Shown here in pieces: positions 10,931 to 22,895 of a stretch of DNA of 64,000 nucleotides. The stretch is taken from positions 1 to 64,000 of the forward strand of contig CAJHNH020002833.1 of assembly GCA_905116865.2 (NCBI GenBank), in the 5' to 3' direction. The DNA comes from Candidula unifasciata (taxonomy: Eukaryota > Mollusca > Gastropoda > Stylommatophora > Geomitridae). The position numbers and the translations under genes were made by a program. The notes beneath the pieces were generated by a model that made no database searches, was not told the origin of the DNA, and saw only the letters and a list, made by a program, of their open reading frames with translations. The first letter of the stretch is position 1, and each line of letters opens with the position of its first letter.

Positions 10931-13900
10931 TGCATTCAAATGCACCAACCAACCTCCATGCCAAGAAGCCAATACAATTCAGCATTAGTCTCCAGACCTT
11001 ATATGGTCAGGTTGCAACTATCAAATCAAAGAGGGATAAAAGTTTACAGCTGTCTGTCGTTAATAGTTATCATAAGACACCTGCAGACATGAGGGGTGTC
11101 CAGCTCACTAGGGATGTGAGTGCTTAGAATGAATGTTGAATTAGCAACAGCCTTCTTCGTTCATAACCGCAGCTCTGACTTGGCCATTCTATGACCGGAA
11201 GAAGATGAATATGGTTGTTCTTTAAAACTGCAACCTGGTGACTTTGCTATCATCAAGGTGCAAGTGAAAGCAAAATAGGGTTTTTAGTTTGTAGATGGTT
11301 AAACATACTGCGTGTGACAACGACGGATACGATGATATCTTCTAGAAGTGAACCTCTAGAACTCAAATATTTTAAGAAATTAGAGAAGGGTTCAGTTTGG
11401 AAAGGAAAATATTTTTTTGAAACACTCCAAGCCAATTTTTAGCAGTTCACCTGAGTTTAAAAATATGACAAGCCTTATGAATAAGCTTTCTGATTTTTTC
11501 AATATCTTGAAACAAACAAAAATCAGTGAACAGAGCTGCTCTTAGACACAAGTGTGGCGGGTAACTTCGCTTTTTACTAGCGAATGCGCTATGTGCACTT
11601 TACAGAGGGAACTACAAACAGTGAAACATCATACGGTCTTATAGTAACCCCAGCCTTGCTGGTTAAATGAGAGGATTCTGGGTTTGCCCACATCTATTCC
11701 CTACTGTTATTAAATTTGAATATTTAAATGTATTAAAGTTATACTAGCTTTTGTTCACTGACACAATTACAGTTAAAATGAAACTTCAGAAAACTGTAAG
11801 AACATTAAAACTACATTTATTTTGAAAATTCAAATGATAATTAAATAAAAGGCTGTGGATAAAATTATCCTGTTATATAAGGTAAGTGGTCAACTGTCCA
11901 CTTAGCTGTAGCTTAGGTTTATGTTGTCAGCTTCTGACTAAGCTTCGGAAACACATCAGGCAGGCCGAATCTTCCAGTCCAGTCCGGACAATCGGGTATC
12001 TGCAGCTAAGCTTAGGATCTACTTCTGGACTACCATCTGGAATACAATCTGGAACTAGAACAATAGAACAGTCCTTATACAAACAGTCAGGAAGGTTCTA
12101 ACTGGAGACAACAATACCTCCAGTCTTTAAACTGTTACACTACACACATATATATGGAGTAGGATAGTAACAGGTGTTCACATTCTACTGGTATAGAATG
12201 GGAATGTGTACAGAACATGGTCCATAATCCTGATGGGGAAATATTTAGGAAACCAGTTTCATGAATACTCTCAAGAACAAGAGTTTACCGCACACAAAAA
12301 GAAAGGACATTCCTCAGTGTAAATTGTTCTGATGTCTGCACACTAGTACTCCTTTAAAGGGTTAACATGCTTACACACACAGACATACACAGTCATATTT
12401 CACAATATTCTCATTTTAACCACATGGGTTCACATCACAAAGAATGAGAAACAGGGATTGAGTTTACCAAGACCAGGAACTCATAACAGGTGCTTTGCAC
12501 TGTTTGAAAACAAATGGGATTGACATATCTCGATCAATATACTGGGTGCTGGGATAGATGTCAAAATACAATCATAGATGACAATGGGCTTTCCATCTGT
12601 CACAGTATTAACATAAAATATACAACACTCACTCCAATATCTAAATCAATCCACACATGTGCTAATCTTATTCAGCAGAGTTTTGAAGTGGTGAGGGGTG
12701 AAATATAATTATTACATTTGTAAGGCCAGCTGCTGTAAAACTGAAATGTATTCCTAGTACTAGGGAAATATATCTACAACAATAATAATTACCAGCAGGG
12801 GCCATACATCTCTTTTCTGCTTCTTCTTCTCTGACAGTGTGAATATTAAATTCAGCCTCACTGTGTTATTCACTTTCCAAGCTCTTAAACTAGTCTCAGA
12901 ATTATCTGGACTAACTCTAAATTAAAGCAAGACAGTGATTTATTAAGCTAATATCACCATGAGGTAAAATCAACTTAGAAGGGATTAGGTATAATGAATA
13001 TACACTTCATTCCTTTTTAATTGTCCCACCATGCTGGAAACCGGAACTGGCCGAGATTTCACATGAGGACATAATTATCACTTAATTAATATAAGTATAA
13101 TAATTGAAAATACCAATGCACGTTTCTAGTAGCAAATAAACATTAATTCAATCATCAAATCGATAATATGTTTGCATATATGTACATACTAGATCATAAA
13201 CGTGGTTAGTGAGGATAAAGAAATTTATCATAGTTGTTGAGCCATGTGGGCATTAAATTCCAGAATTCAGCCTGTAAAATTAATTCAGAGGAATAAGCAG
13301 CAATACATCAAATTAAACTTATTCTTTTAACTCACCCCTGGCAGGGAATTCAAACAGAAAATTGGACCACAGGCAGACTAACAACTTTAGGTCTGAACCG
13401 GTCAATTTCTGAATTGAAAAGGGAACAGGAAAATCAGGAGGAAGTAACTCTTCAGTCCCCCTTGCCCTACTCTTCGCCTATATTACCTTTCAACTCTTTA
13501 ATTATAATTTTGCTACAATAAAGCATTAAGAAAAAGGTAAGGAAATTTCTTAATTAATCCAGTGTTATTATGCTAATTAAAAGCAATAGGAAAATGTTTA
13601 GAACTTTGGTAATAATATTATCTAAACAAAGCACTTTTTAAAAGGACAGAAACAGCTGTCCAGACCAGCTCGTCACAACAAGGCTAAACAGATTCAACGC
13701 TTTACTAGGAGGTATTGGTACAATTTTACAGGCAAGTCTTATTGCTACTGCACTACATCGGCCAGAGACTGTTTAGAGGTTAAATGTCAAAGAATGTCAG
13801 ATTCTCAAGGGACACATATATACATGATCGTCACATCACGACCCATACCAGGGGAAAAACTATATATCTTTAGTTGTATAAACAACATAACAGCTGCTCT

Positions 13901-14105
13901 AGTTTAATCATTGTTTATGAAATTAGACGAGCGCCACTTGCTAGAAGGCACACAGGAGCTCGAATGTTGATGTACATTTTGTGTGTGCTGGAATATGCCA
14001 CATTAATTTCAACATGTTATTCATATAAATTTTTTTTTTCTTTGAAGATGATTATTTTAGCGTGGTTGTAAAATGATTGTGTGACTGCGTTCAATTATAC
14101 AAATT
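10931..14105. other. No gene or known repeat recognised
   Basis: About 3.2 kb of AT-rich sequence. Reading frames are short and show no motif. I found no LTR pair, tRNA-like head or tandem structure. It is the longest featureless stretch of the left half. Confidence 0.5.
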
Positions 14106-14215
14106 CGCGAAGTCGTCCCCTCGTGGGATGCAATTGTTTTTGTCATTTTGAAGCTCCACACTGGCTTTTTCAGGGGCCTTAAATACAGTCTGATAAATAT
14201 GGGATTTAGGACATA
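14106..14215 (+). mobile_element. SINE-E fragment
   Basis: Contains the SINE-E opening: cgtcccctcgtgggatgcaa, then tttgaagc, ctggctttttcaggggcc. Truncated after about 110 nt. Confidence 0.65.
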
Positions 14216-14621
14216 ATCACCAAGTTGACAGAAAAGTATTCTAGCTACAACCCTACGTGTATTGCACAGCAGTTTAGAAATACGATTTTATCATAATAAA
14301 AAAAGACAATAAAAGGACCCCCCAAAAAAGTAGAATGGTAATTTTGTATTCAAGCCTCTGTCTACCCTATAGGGAAACAACTATGTGTGTTTTTTAGATT
14401 TGCTACATGCAATTTGTTTAGTTTTAATACTCCTTATACAATATTATAAGCATCTTTTAATAGAATACATTCGAGAACTATCAGTTTGTTACTGATGTAG
14501 GAGATGTCATTTCAGTATACAAAATTTAAAGATTTATTTATTAATTATATGCAAATCATTATTGTTCAATGTTTTCTTTTTAATTGGTACATATATATCC
14601 TGAGTTATTCACATAGATAGT

Positions 14622-14852
14622 AATTAATATCTAGTTTCGTCTTTTTCAGGACGAAATTTTTTGTCATTTGAAGCCCTACTCTGGCTTTTGCCAGGGGCCG
14701 CAATATAGGCAGGCCATAAATATGGCCAAATGTCTGAACGCGGTTTCAGGGACCTCTCCACGGCGATCCTCATCCGCATGGTGGCACTTTGTGTCATCGG
14801 GTGTTTATCGCTTGTGTGATGTCCTGGTGGGGTAGAAAGTCAGTCAGTCAGT
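14622..14852 (+). mobile_element. SINE-E copy with tetranucleotide tail
   Basis: Core blocks gaagccctactctggctttt, ccaggggccgcaatatagg, gacctctccacggcgatcct, catggtggcactttgtgtca and gtgatgtcctggtggggta are shared with 30450, 36990 (minus) and 53625. It ends in (GTCA)n. A 10-nt direct repeat catagatagt flanks it (14612-14621 and 14853-14862), a candidate target duplication. No convincing tRNA head, so the promoter origin is unknown. Confidence 0.75.
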
Positions 14853-14906
14853 CATAGATAGTTTAGTTGCAATGAGTGCTTCTTCTTTAGCTATTTTTTT
14901 TTTCGC

Positions 14907-14926
14907 AGGTGCACACGGATGCACCT
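14907..14926 (-). repeat. Hairpin H3
   Basis: AGGTGCA-cacgga-TGCACCT. Both arms carry the same T-to-C-type change relative to the consensus, so pairing is kept. Orientation is minus, with gcgaaaa following on that strand. Confidence 0.85.
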
Positions 14927-15155
14927 TAAAATACATGCAAATTAACGGTAGATGGGTTCACGATGTAATTGTTAGAGAAACAAAGATCCTGAAATGTTGT
15001 CATTCTATGATGTCACGTGATATCGGACTGTGTCATGTGTGTTTGATATGACGTCAGATGAAAAGTATTTTTATATTTACAGTCTTCTATGAGCACATCA
15101 CACAACCACAAACACTGGTTGGTTCTGGAGGCAAGGCAAGCCGTTAACGTTATTT

Positions 15156-15253
15156 GAGAGAGAGAGGGGAGACAGACAGGGAGATAGCGAGAGTGAACGT
15201 GAGAGAGAATAAGAAAAGACGAGCGAGAGAGAGAGAGAGACAGAGAGAGAGAG

Positions 15254-15300
<47 letters not shown>
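15156..15300. repeat. (GA)n microsatellite
   Basis: Imperfect GA repeat becoming pure (15255-15300). Equivalent to the CT tracts at 49883-49971 and 55475-55640 in the other foldback copies. Confidence 0.95.
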
Positions 15301-15303
<3 letters not shown>

Positions 15304-15507
15304 AAAAAAAACGGTTCGGAGCTAGAACCATCTATGTCTGAAGGCCAGTTAGACATTACCCTAATCTCGCATGTGCTGTTGTTTTTTTTTTTTTTAAAAT
15401 ACCAGATTGCAATTCAAGGTTCGTATCTAACAATGCATTGACGGCAATTCTTCTGTTGCCGTCTATATAAGCTGACCTCTAAAACATTAACTAAATCAGA
15501 CAAGATT

Positions 15508-15850
15508 CAATGAAAGCAGGAGATAAGAACAGGAGTCAGTGAAGGAAGATAGTGAGAACAAGAGTCAATGATGGAATATAGTGAGAACAAGAGTCAATGA
15601 TGGGAGATAGTGAGAACAATAGTCAATGACGCAAAATGATAAGAACGAGAGCCGGTTAAGGGAGACGATCAAAACGTGACTTGGTGAAGGGAGACGACCA
15701 GAACGAGAGTCCGTGAATGGAGATAATAGGAGCAGATTGCAGAGAAGGGAAATAATGAGAATAGAAGTCAGGAAAAGCAGACGATGAGATCAAACGTCAG
15801 TAAAGGGAGCTGATGAGGAGAAAAGAGCCAGTGAAGAGGCACTGATAACT
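15508..15850. repeat. 29-bp minisatellite of the foldback arm
   Basis: About a dozen diverged units with core gagaacaagagtcaatgatg; spacing of 29 nt between adjacent cores near 15556 and 15585. The reverse complement of the same unit (tgactcttgttctcatcat) forms the arrays at 49430-49690 and 55060-55290. Confidence 0.9.
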
Positions 15851-16388
15851 TTTAACTCGCGTCTTAGAGGGAATTATTATTTGCGAACATAATGATTTTG
15901 TCATTATTGAAGTCATCCTGACAATCACGAAATAAAGCTGTTATTACTTATATTTTATTGACAGCTCTGCTCCTTGTTGCGTTGTGCGGTTTTTTTTAAA
16001 ATACTACTCTAAAATAAAGCTGTTATTACTTGTTGTGTATTTTGCAAGATTGCTTACCTCTCCGAGAATTAACATTTCAATTCAATTTCAATTCATGGAT
16101 AATGTGTTATAGTGAACTGTGTGTTTTCATAATTGCGGTGTTTTTTCAAATGCGTTTTTCAAGTTAAATGGAGTTCTAACAATTTCATTTGTATGACATT
16201 TCAATTGATTATTGGACATTTCAACCTTTGAGATATGTGTTATTAATTCTACATTGCTTTCAACCGGAACATTTTTGTAAATTGGACGTTCATTTTGACT
16301 TTTAAAAACTTTTAAAAAGTGGTGATATATCAGTATAACGAGATACTAAAATTTGTTGCTGAAATTGTGCACCAACACAACTTTAGAG

Positions 16389-17894
16389 ATGGCACACGTC
16401 CCAATCGTACCAATCAACTCGGCAAGGTTTAATCATACCAATGTACATTTGCCTGACGCCTTTGTTCTTGAATTGAGCGGCACTGGAGCCTTCCAGAAAG
16501 CCAACCAAGATTACATAAGGGCAGCGTTACTATGCCCAGGGGGCATCCCCGAAGGCAAGTTACTGGACACATATCGCTTCGAGTCCCCTCTCCGTTTTTA
16601 TTTTAACATATCTAGAGGAAGCAGCCAAGAGCTCAGAGATTCTCTACATGGGAAGAAATGGAGGGCGGAAGAAGTTGAGATGGCGATTAGCCAAGTCGGG
16701 AGAGAGAAAATTGGGATGTTTCTCCACTGGATTCCATACACCATGAAGAAGGAAGGAGTAGAAGATCTGGTGAAAATTATAACCGGAGACGCCAACCCGA
16801 CTGTGTTTGTGCAAACTGACCGGGACAGAAGGTGGGTAGCCTGCTGCACCCCCAACAAAGAGATTCCCCACTATGTTCAGATCCAGACATCAGGCATAGT
16901 TGACAAGAACCACAAAGTATACATCAACATTCCAGGACGGCTGACTGCGTGCTACACTTGTGGCAAGACAGACCACTGGAGCAATAAATGCCCAGACAGA
17001 CAAAGAAGAACCTACAACAACACAGCAAGCCGACCTGACCGAGCCTTGGAAAATGTCTTACAGGCCACGCCTGAAGATCAAGTTTTCCCCACCAGAGATA
17101 GCAGAGACACAACACAGTCTCTGGATGATGAAGGTTTCCAACAAGTGAACCATAGCAGAAAAACAAAAGCAGCTGCTTCAAAGAAAACTGTCAACCATTA
17201 CAACGCACATACAGAGAAAGAAGCGTCAACAGACAAAGAGTACACCTACAGGCAAGAGGAGTACCCTCAATTAGCGACGCCGCAAAAGACACAGGCGACA
17301 TCACCAAAGTCCCCACAAGGTCAAAAGAAGACAAACAACAAAAGAATCTATGAAAAGGACGAAAGCCCAAACGCCAAATCGCCTTCGGCAGAACAACCAA
17401 CAAAAAGAGAGAAGATCCTCAACTCAACGGAAAAACAACCAATCACAAAAGACAAGGCGGAGGACACTGAAACGGGAAGCTCAAGCTCAGAAGAGTTCCC
17501 AGAAACGTCAACCATGACACTAACCCAAACAACTGAGATACAAGCCTCATTAAACAACGAGACTGACACGGCAGTGGGTGACAACCTCGACGCAACTCAA
17601 ACGCAAACGGAAACATCCGATAATGTGGAAGTCGGCGCCACGCAAAACAACGACAAAACTCCAGATCCAGAGGGATAAAATGAACAACAACAAAACTGCC
17701 AAAACTACACAGACAGGAAACCAATCATCAGCTCCACCGAGGATGAGGGTGAAACTACGAATGACAGTTTGTCCGAGACTCTTTCAGAGTCCACCGATGA
17801 AAAGTCGGAGGATAGCATGGCGGATATCCTTTTAGACTCCACCCTTTCTTTTCAGGGAAACCCATGTTCGCCAGGAGGTCAAGAGACTTTATAA
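16389..17894 (+). pseudogene. LINE ORF1, nucleic-acid-binding protein with one nonsense codon
   Basis: The first true ATG is at 16389; the frame is open a little upstream from TTG. The encoded protein would bind LINE RNA and form the RNP. Residues about 188-201 hold a zinc knuckle CYTCGKTDHWSNKC (CX2CX4HX4C; 16950-16991). The second half is rich in K, T, E and Q and probably disordered. The frame meets TAA at 17676-17678, yet the same frame stays open after it for 71 more codons of acidic, serine-rich sequence (such as ETTNDSLSETLSESTDEK) to a stop at 17892-17894. The natural protein was therefore probably about 501 residues, with one point-mutation stop. The knuckle plus a basic/acidic tail fits Tx1-clade ORF1; no coiled-coil of mammalian L1 type is evident. 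Confidence 0.8.
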
Positions 17895-18015
17895 CTCTCA
17901 TACGGTTTTCCAGTATATGATGAACACTGATGTGATACTCTCCACCATATCTTTTTAAGGTTTTAAAATTTTAATTTTATATTTAGAATTTAATTTTACC
18001 TTATTTATTTTGTAT

Positions 18016-21000
18016 ATGGAGACTAGTATACGCATCTTGAGTGTCAACATATTCGGGTTCCGAACGAAACTACAACACATCAAACACCTAATATATAAAC
18101 ATAAACCGGATTTTTTACTAATACAAGAAGCAAACATCACAACAAACTGGCTGGCAGCAAGAATAACATCACAATTAGGTCTTTACAAATCTGTCTTTAA
18201 TCTCGCAAAACAAACAAGGGGATCAGGAACAGCAATATTTCAGACATCAGACAGGTGGGACATTACAGACACACACACAGACGACAAAGGCAACATATGT
18301 ATCATAACAGTTCAAAACAGTAGCCACTCATACACAATAGTCAACATACACGCACCTCCACAAAAAGAATACCAGCCAGTCTTTTACGAAACGTTAGAAA
18401 ACACCCTACTACAAAAATACAAAGGGACAAACATAATACTTGCAGGGGATTTTAACTGTGTCCTGACGGAGGAAGATGAAGAGGGGAGAGACGTCCGGAC
18501 ACAGTTAAGACGAACTGCAACAGACACACTATATCAATTAGATACACTCCAAAACATAATAACATCCAACAATCTTAAAGACTCATTTATAAGTAAATAT
18601 CCAAACAGTACAGACACAACACACGAAAACCCAGGAGGAACAAGCCAAGCTAGACTAGACAAAATATACATCCCAGAATCACATCACATAATAGAGGTAG
18701 CTCACCTAGAGGAAACACTCCAATTCACACACCATAAAGGCATTCTAGCACACATAACCACAAATAGCACACATACAACACACAATACAAGATCACCACA
18801 CTGGATATTCAATAACACACTATTAAAGGATGAGGAATACGTAGAATATATGACACAACATCTATTAGATTACACTAACACCATACCCGCAACAAATATA
18901 GAAGACTTTTGGGACAACCTCAAAATTTCCATCAGAAGTAGAACACAGAGACTAGCATACATCCAACACAGAGACTAGCATACATCCAACACAGAGACTA
19001 GCATACATCCAACACAGACGAAGATTGACAAATGAGAAATACATAATAGATGCAATTAAATTAACCAAAGAACAAGACGCACATTCACCACATTTACACA
19101 TTTTGGAGTCACAGTTGGAAACGTACCAAGAATATAAGAATACAGGAGCATCACTGAAAACAAAACTGCCACCAAGAAACACACCAAACATACATGATAT
19201 CCAAATAGAAAACAATATACAGAAAAGTAAAAACATAACTAAAATAGTAGACACAAAAGGACAAATACAGACAGACCCAACTGAAATAAAAGAGGCCTTC
19301 AATGAATACTATGAAACACTTTTCAAAGAAGAACCAACAGACACTCAGATAAAAGACAGCTTTTTGAAATACACCAAAAAATTAACAGACAATGAAAAAG
19401 AAACATTAGAAGCAGACATCACACTTGCAGAGATAACACAGACACTCCAAACAATGAACAAAAACAAAACACCAGGTCCTGATGGAATTACAGTAGAATT
19501 TTTCCAACATTTCTTTTCTATCCTAGGACCTCTTCTCCTCCAAATATACCACAGCTCTTTCAATAGACAAAAATTACCACACAGCTTTAACACATCATAC
19601 ATAACCTTGATTCATAAAGACACTACAGACAAAACACTATTAAAAAATTACAGGCCTATATCCTTATTAAATATAGACTATAAGATTTTAGCCAAAAGTT
19701 TATCCAATAAATTAAAGCCTGTCCTGACAACCCTGATACACCCAGACCAGCAATGCACAGTACAAAATAGAAATATTCACAACCACACACACTTCATCCG
19801 GGACCTAATAACATATGCACATCACATAAACTGTCAGGCATCCATTTTATCTTTAGATCAGAAAAAAGCTTTCGATAGAGTATCACAACAATATCTTTTT
19901 AGACTGTTAGGGGAAAATAATATGAGACAATGTTTTAGACAGTGGAGTGAAATCTTGTATAGGGAACCCGAGAGTAAGGTGTTGGTGAACCACACACTTA
20001 CTACGGGTTTTCGGCTTACAAGATCTGTGAGACAGGGATGTCCACTTTCTCCATTGCTATACATTTTAACACTAGAGCCTTTACTGGAAAAAATTGGACA
20101 AGATAGTAACATAATAGGCACTAAAATACCCGGGGCGGGAGAAAGAAAACAGATCGCTTATGCGGATGATACAGCTTTCTTCCCTTCGAAAGAAACATCA
20201 ATACTTAAAATTTTAGATACCTTTAGACAATTTGGGAAGGCAAGTGGGGCTAAAATAAATGTCAACAAATCACATATTATGGGTTTATGCAGTTGGAGGT
20301 ACAAATCAGATTTCCCGCCAGATTTAATAAATACAAACACATTGAAAATATATGGAATTAACTTCAAAAACAACCCAGGGAGAACACACACACACAAACA
20401 TGGGACAAATTAACCACAGACGTAAACAATATAATAAACTTATATAAATACAGAAAGTCCACTCTATTTCATAGAAACAGAATAATAAATACATATATAA
20501 TACCTAAAATAATCTACACAGCTACAGTAATAGATCCTCCAAAGCAGACAATTAAAAACATAAATAAAGCTATTAGGCCCTTTTTATTTGGCAGTACGGC
20601 ATACAAAGTTAGTCAGAAAATATTAATCCACAATAAAGAGAGAGGTGGGGTAGCCGTACACGATATAAATACCAAAATTAAATCATTCAGAATAAGACAC
20701 ATAGGGAGGATCATAAACCAACCAGAACAACATCCTTTAGGCAATTATTACCTAGCCTTGAGATTACACCATTTAAAAAAAGTAGATAACAGCTCTCCAC
20801 ACTTTTCAGGAACCCTACCTCCCTTCTACAGAACATGTCTCCAATACCTCAAAGGGAATGAAACATTAGTACAAAAGACAACCAAACAAATCTACACACA
20901 CCTAGTAACCAAACAAGAAATACCTCTGTACACTAAAATCAAAAGAGGAATAAGATACACTAGGACAAACCATTACATGTCCTTTATAAACATACACCAA

Positions 21001-21424
21001 CCATACATCAACCCCAAAGCCAAAGAAATAACATATAGATTACTATTTAGTTTTACTCCCACTAAAGAATACACAGCAAAACTTCGAAACTGTAAAGTAC
21101 CATGCAAGCTGTGTTCAAACAACATACAAGAAACAGAAGAACACAAATTTTATGATTGTTCAACAATACAGACCACACTTCAAGAACTTAAAAACACCAT
21201 CTACAAATACACAACAACACAGGCAGATATTGACAAAGCAGTATTCTTGAACACAATTCCAAAAAACAACAAAAGATAGTCATGTGAAAGTTTTGTCAGC
21301 GTTGGCAGAGTACAGAGCGATGATATGGAGGTACAGATGCAAGGCAGTACATGAAAACAAAAAGTACACCTCCAATCACCTGCTGCACCACTTCCAATGC
21401 CTTTTAACAAAAATACTCACTTAA
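18016..21424 (+). pseudogene. LINE ORF2, APE endonuclease plus reverse transcriptase, three frame breaks
   Basis: Start chosen at the first ATG, 18016, 121 nt after the ORF1 tail. Nicks target DNA and copies the element RNA in place. Endonuclease motifs: LIQEAN, IVNIHAPP, AGDFNCVL and RLDKIYIP; the last motif reads FTHHKGI where family members have SDH/TDH, so the catalytic aspartate appears replaced. Reverse transcriptase: NKTPGPDG, YRPISLLN, motif A LSLDQKKAFDRV, motif B SVRQGCPLSPLLY, motif C YADD (20159-20170). A C-terminal CKLC-x9-HKFYDC finger follows, then a tail EYRAMIWRYRCKAVHE ending at 21424. Frame breaks: a 23-bp unit present three times (18947-19015), one extra CA in a CA run (20383-20395), and a shift in the A-rich stretch 21261-21274. 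Apart from these the frame is open, about 1,120 codons in all. Confidence 0.9.
18947..19015 (+). repeat. 23-bp tandem triplication inside ORF2
   Basis: Three identical copies of a 23-nt unit (agagactagcatacatccaa plus cac) at 18947, 18970 and 18993. Two extra copies add 46 nt, which shifts the frame by one. With one copy the endonuclease side reads straight into the downstream frame. Confidence 0.95.
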
Positions 21425-21489
21425 TAGTATCTGACTCTACTCCATACAATTATTCTTCCCCTTCTTCCTTCTTATATCAATACTTCTGA

Positions 21490-22001
21490 CACAAAACTCT
21501 CAATCCTTTCTTTGACGCACACTATAAGGTTCACAAATGACTGTGTATAAATGTATATAATGGAAATTATAACAAAAGGATCAATAACCCTACCCCCCCC
21601 CCCCCATTCCCCCTCTCATTCCATTTGCCCAAGAGCCCTTCTTTAGACACTTAGAACTGTTTTTTTTTTTTAAATTATTGGTGATTAATATGTTTAAAAA
21701 TGCATGTATATGATTTTGTACAAAATTGAACACATCCTTCTTACACAAAACTTTCACTCCTTACATTAACACACACAATATGATTCACAACTAACTGTGT
21801 ATAAATGTATATAATAGAAATTATAGCAAAGCAAGAAGACCAATAACCCCTAAGCTCCCCCCCCCCCCCATTCCATTTGATATAAAGACCCTCCCAACAA
21901 AACCCAATAGCCCATCTTTAGACATTTAGAAATGTTTTAATAAAATGTTTGGTTGATTAATATGTTTAAAATGCATGTATATGACTTTGTACAACATTGA
22001 A
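21490..22001 (+). repeat. Duplicated 254-nt unit in the LINE 3' UTR
   Basis: Units at 21490-21743 and 21744-22001 share cacaaaact, gactgtgtataaatgtatat, a run of 12-14 C before attcc, tttagacaytta, and gattaatatgtttaaa. Each carries one C tract (21592-21605 and 21858-21869), a G run on the other strand. Confidence 0.9.
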
Positions 22002-22090
22002 CACAAAACACTGACAAAGGCAACACGTGTAAATACACAAACAGAATTAACCAATAAAATCTTTTCAAAAACGAAAAAAAAAAAAAAAAA

Positions 22091-22110
22091 AAGTACACGT
22101 TGATGTACTT
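22091..22110 (-). repeat. Hairpin H4, abutting the LINE tail
   Basis: AAGTACA-cgttga-TGTACTT. On the minus strand it reads taagtacatcaacgtgtact, close to H8 and H11 (gtacatcnacgtgtac). The change G to A in one arm is matched by C to T in the other. Its first two bases overlap the poly(A) of the LINE. Confidence 0.75.
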
Positions 22111-22740
22111 AGTATAGAATTATAATATCTGTTGTCATGTGTTTCAGACTACACCTGCAGAGAAAGAGAAGTATTGTTCCTTCTTCTCAAATAAACTAAC
22201 AAATTGCAACTTCACCAGGGCGTCGTTGGGCGCGACATTTTTGTGTGACATAGGATGACCTTTATAACTACCGTAGCAGTCCCGTGTCACAAATCCACGT
22301 CACTTTAATCCCCATTCAAACATGTTTCTTCCCCAGCCGCCATTATGAAACAAACTACACAGAATTTTTTCCGATTTATGACAAAAACATAACTTTTTCA
22401 ATATCTTCGTTTTTTGTAAAGTTTGACATTCGTAGAATAGATTACACACAAGATTTATGTCATTTGTAGACAATTTAGCATTGAAAAGTTAATACTAAAG
22501 ACACCACCTCATGCATTTCTTTAGGACAAAAAACATATTTTACCAGAAAATCCCAATGTTTGACACAAAGCAACAGCTGTTTCTAAGTACTATAATATGG
22601 CATATTACATATCAATTTAACGGGCGTCCAAAGACCTTTTCGTATTTCTATATACGATATCAGATACTTTCAATCCTGTCAATTTACGAAACTAAGAAAC
22701 CGGTCGCCATACCATGATATCATTGGCCCTATTATTTGGA
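22111..22740. other. No gene recognised
   Basis: AT-rich sequence between the LINE and the transposase promoter. No motif or repeat identified. Confidence 0.5.
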
Positions 22741-22895
22741 GGCATATGATTGGTCCCTATTAGATACTTCCCTGACGACAAAGAAATTGCGCATGCGCAA
22801 ACGTGGTGTTTTCCAGTGTTGATGTTTGCATTTTAGACGCTATCTGACGGTTTGACGCTAGTGATTTAGTGAAGACTATTGTAGACACTGTAATT
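22741..22895 (+). promoter_or_regulatory. Likely promoter of the Mutator-like transposase gene
   Basis: TTGCGCATGCGCAA at 22787-22800 is a perfect match to the palindromic NRF-1 type site of animal promoters. An inverted CCAAT box (gattggt, 22749-22755) lies about 35 nt before it. Both precede the presumed start codon (22896) by about 100-150 nt, a usual arrangement for TATA-less promoters. Function is inferred. Confidence 0.5.

Larger units (their letters stand above)
14590..15955 (-). mobile_element. Foldback element, half copy in reverse orientation
   Basis: Read on the minus strand, this matches the complete element at 54343-56962: one arm segment (15860-15955; caatcacga and tcatcctgacaat), minisatellite, GA/CT microsatellite, hairpin H3, and a block containing ataactcaggata. 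The second arm is missing and the far end stops where the Tx1-type LINE begins. A SINE-E copy is inserted at 14622-14852. Confidence 0.7.
16000..22092 (+). mobile_element. Tx1/L1-type LINE, nearly full length
   Basis: Order: 5' leader, ORF1 with zinc knuckle (16389-17894), ORF2 with endonuclease and reverse transcriptase (18016-21424), a 3' UTR made of two 254-nt repeats, AATAAA at 22053-22058 and a 19-A tail at 22074-22092. The 5' boundary is uncertain; a 20-nt direct repeat aaataaagctgttattactt at 15932 and 16013 lies near it. The poly(A) runs straight into hairpin H4. Both ORFs carry breaks, so the copy is dead, but the damage is light compared with every other LINE here, which suggests a younger insertion. 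Confidence 0.9.

Noticed and set aside
10931..14105. LTR retrotransposon or retrovirus-like element
   Set aside because: No matching terminal repeats, primer-binding site or gag/pol motifs were found here or elsewhere in the window.
15932..16032. 20-nt direct repeat taken as target duplication of the LINE
   Set aside because: Both copies lie on the 5' side of the LINE; no copy is found after the poly(A), so it cannot be the target duplication.
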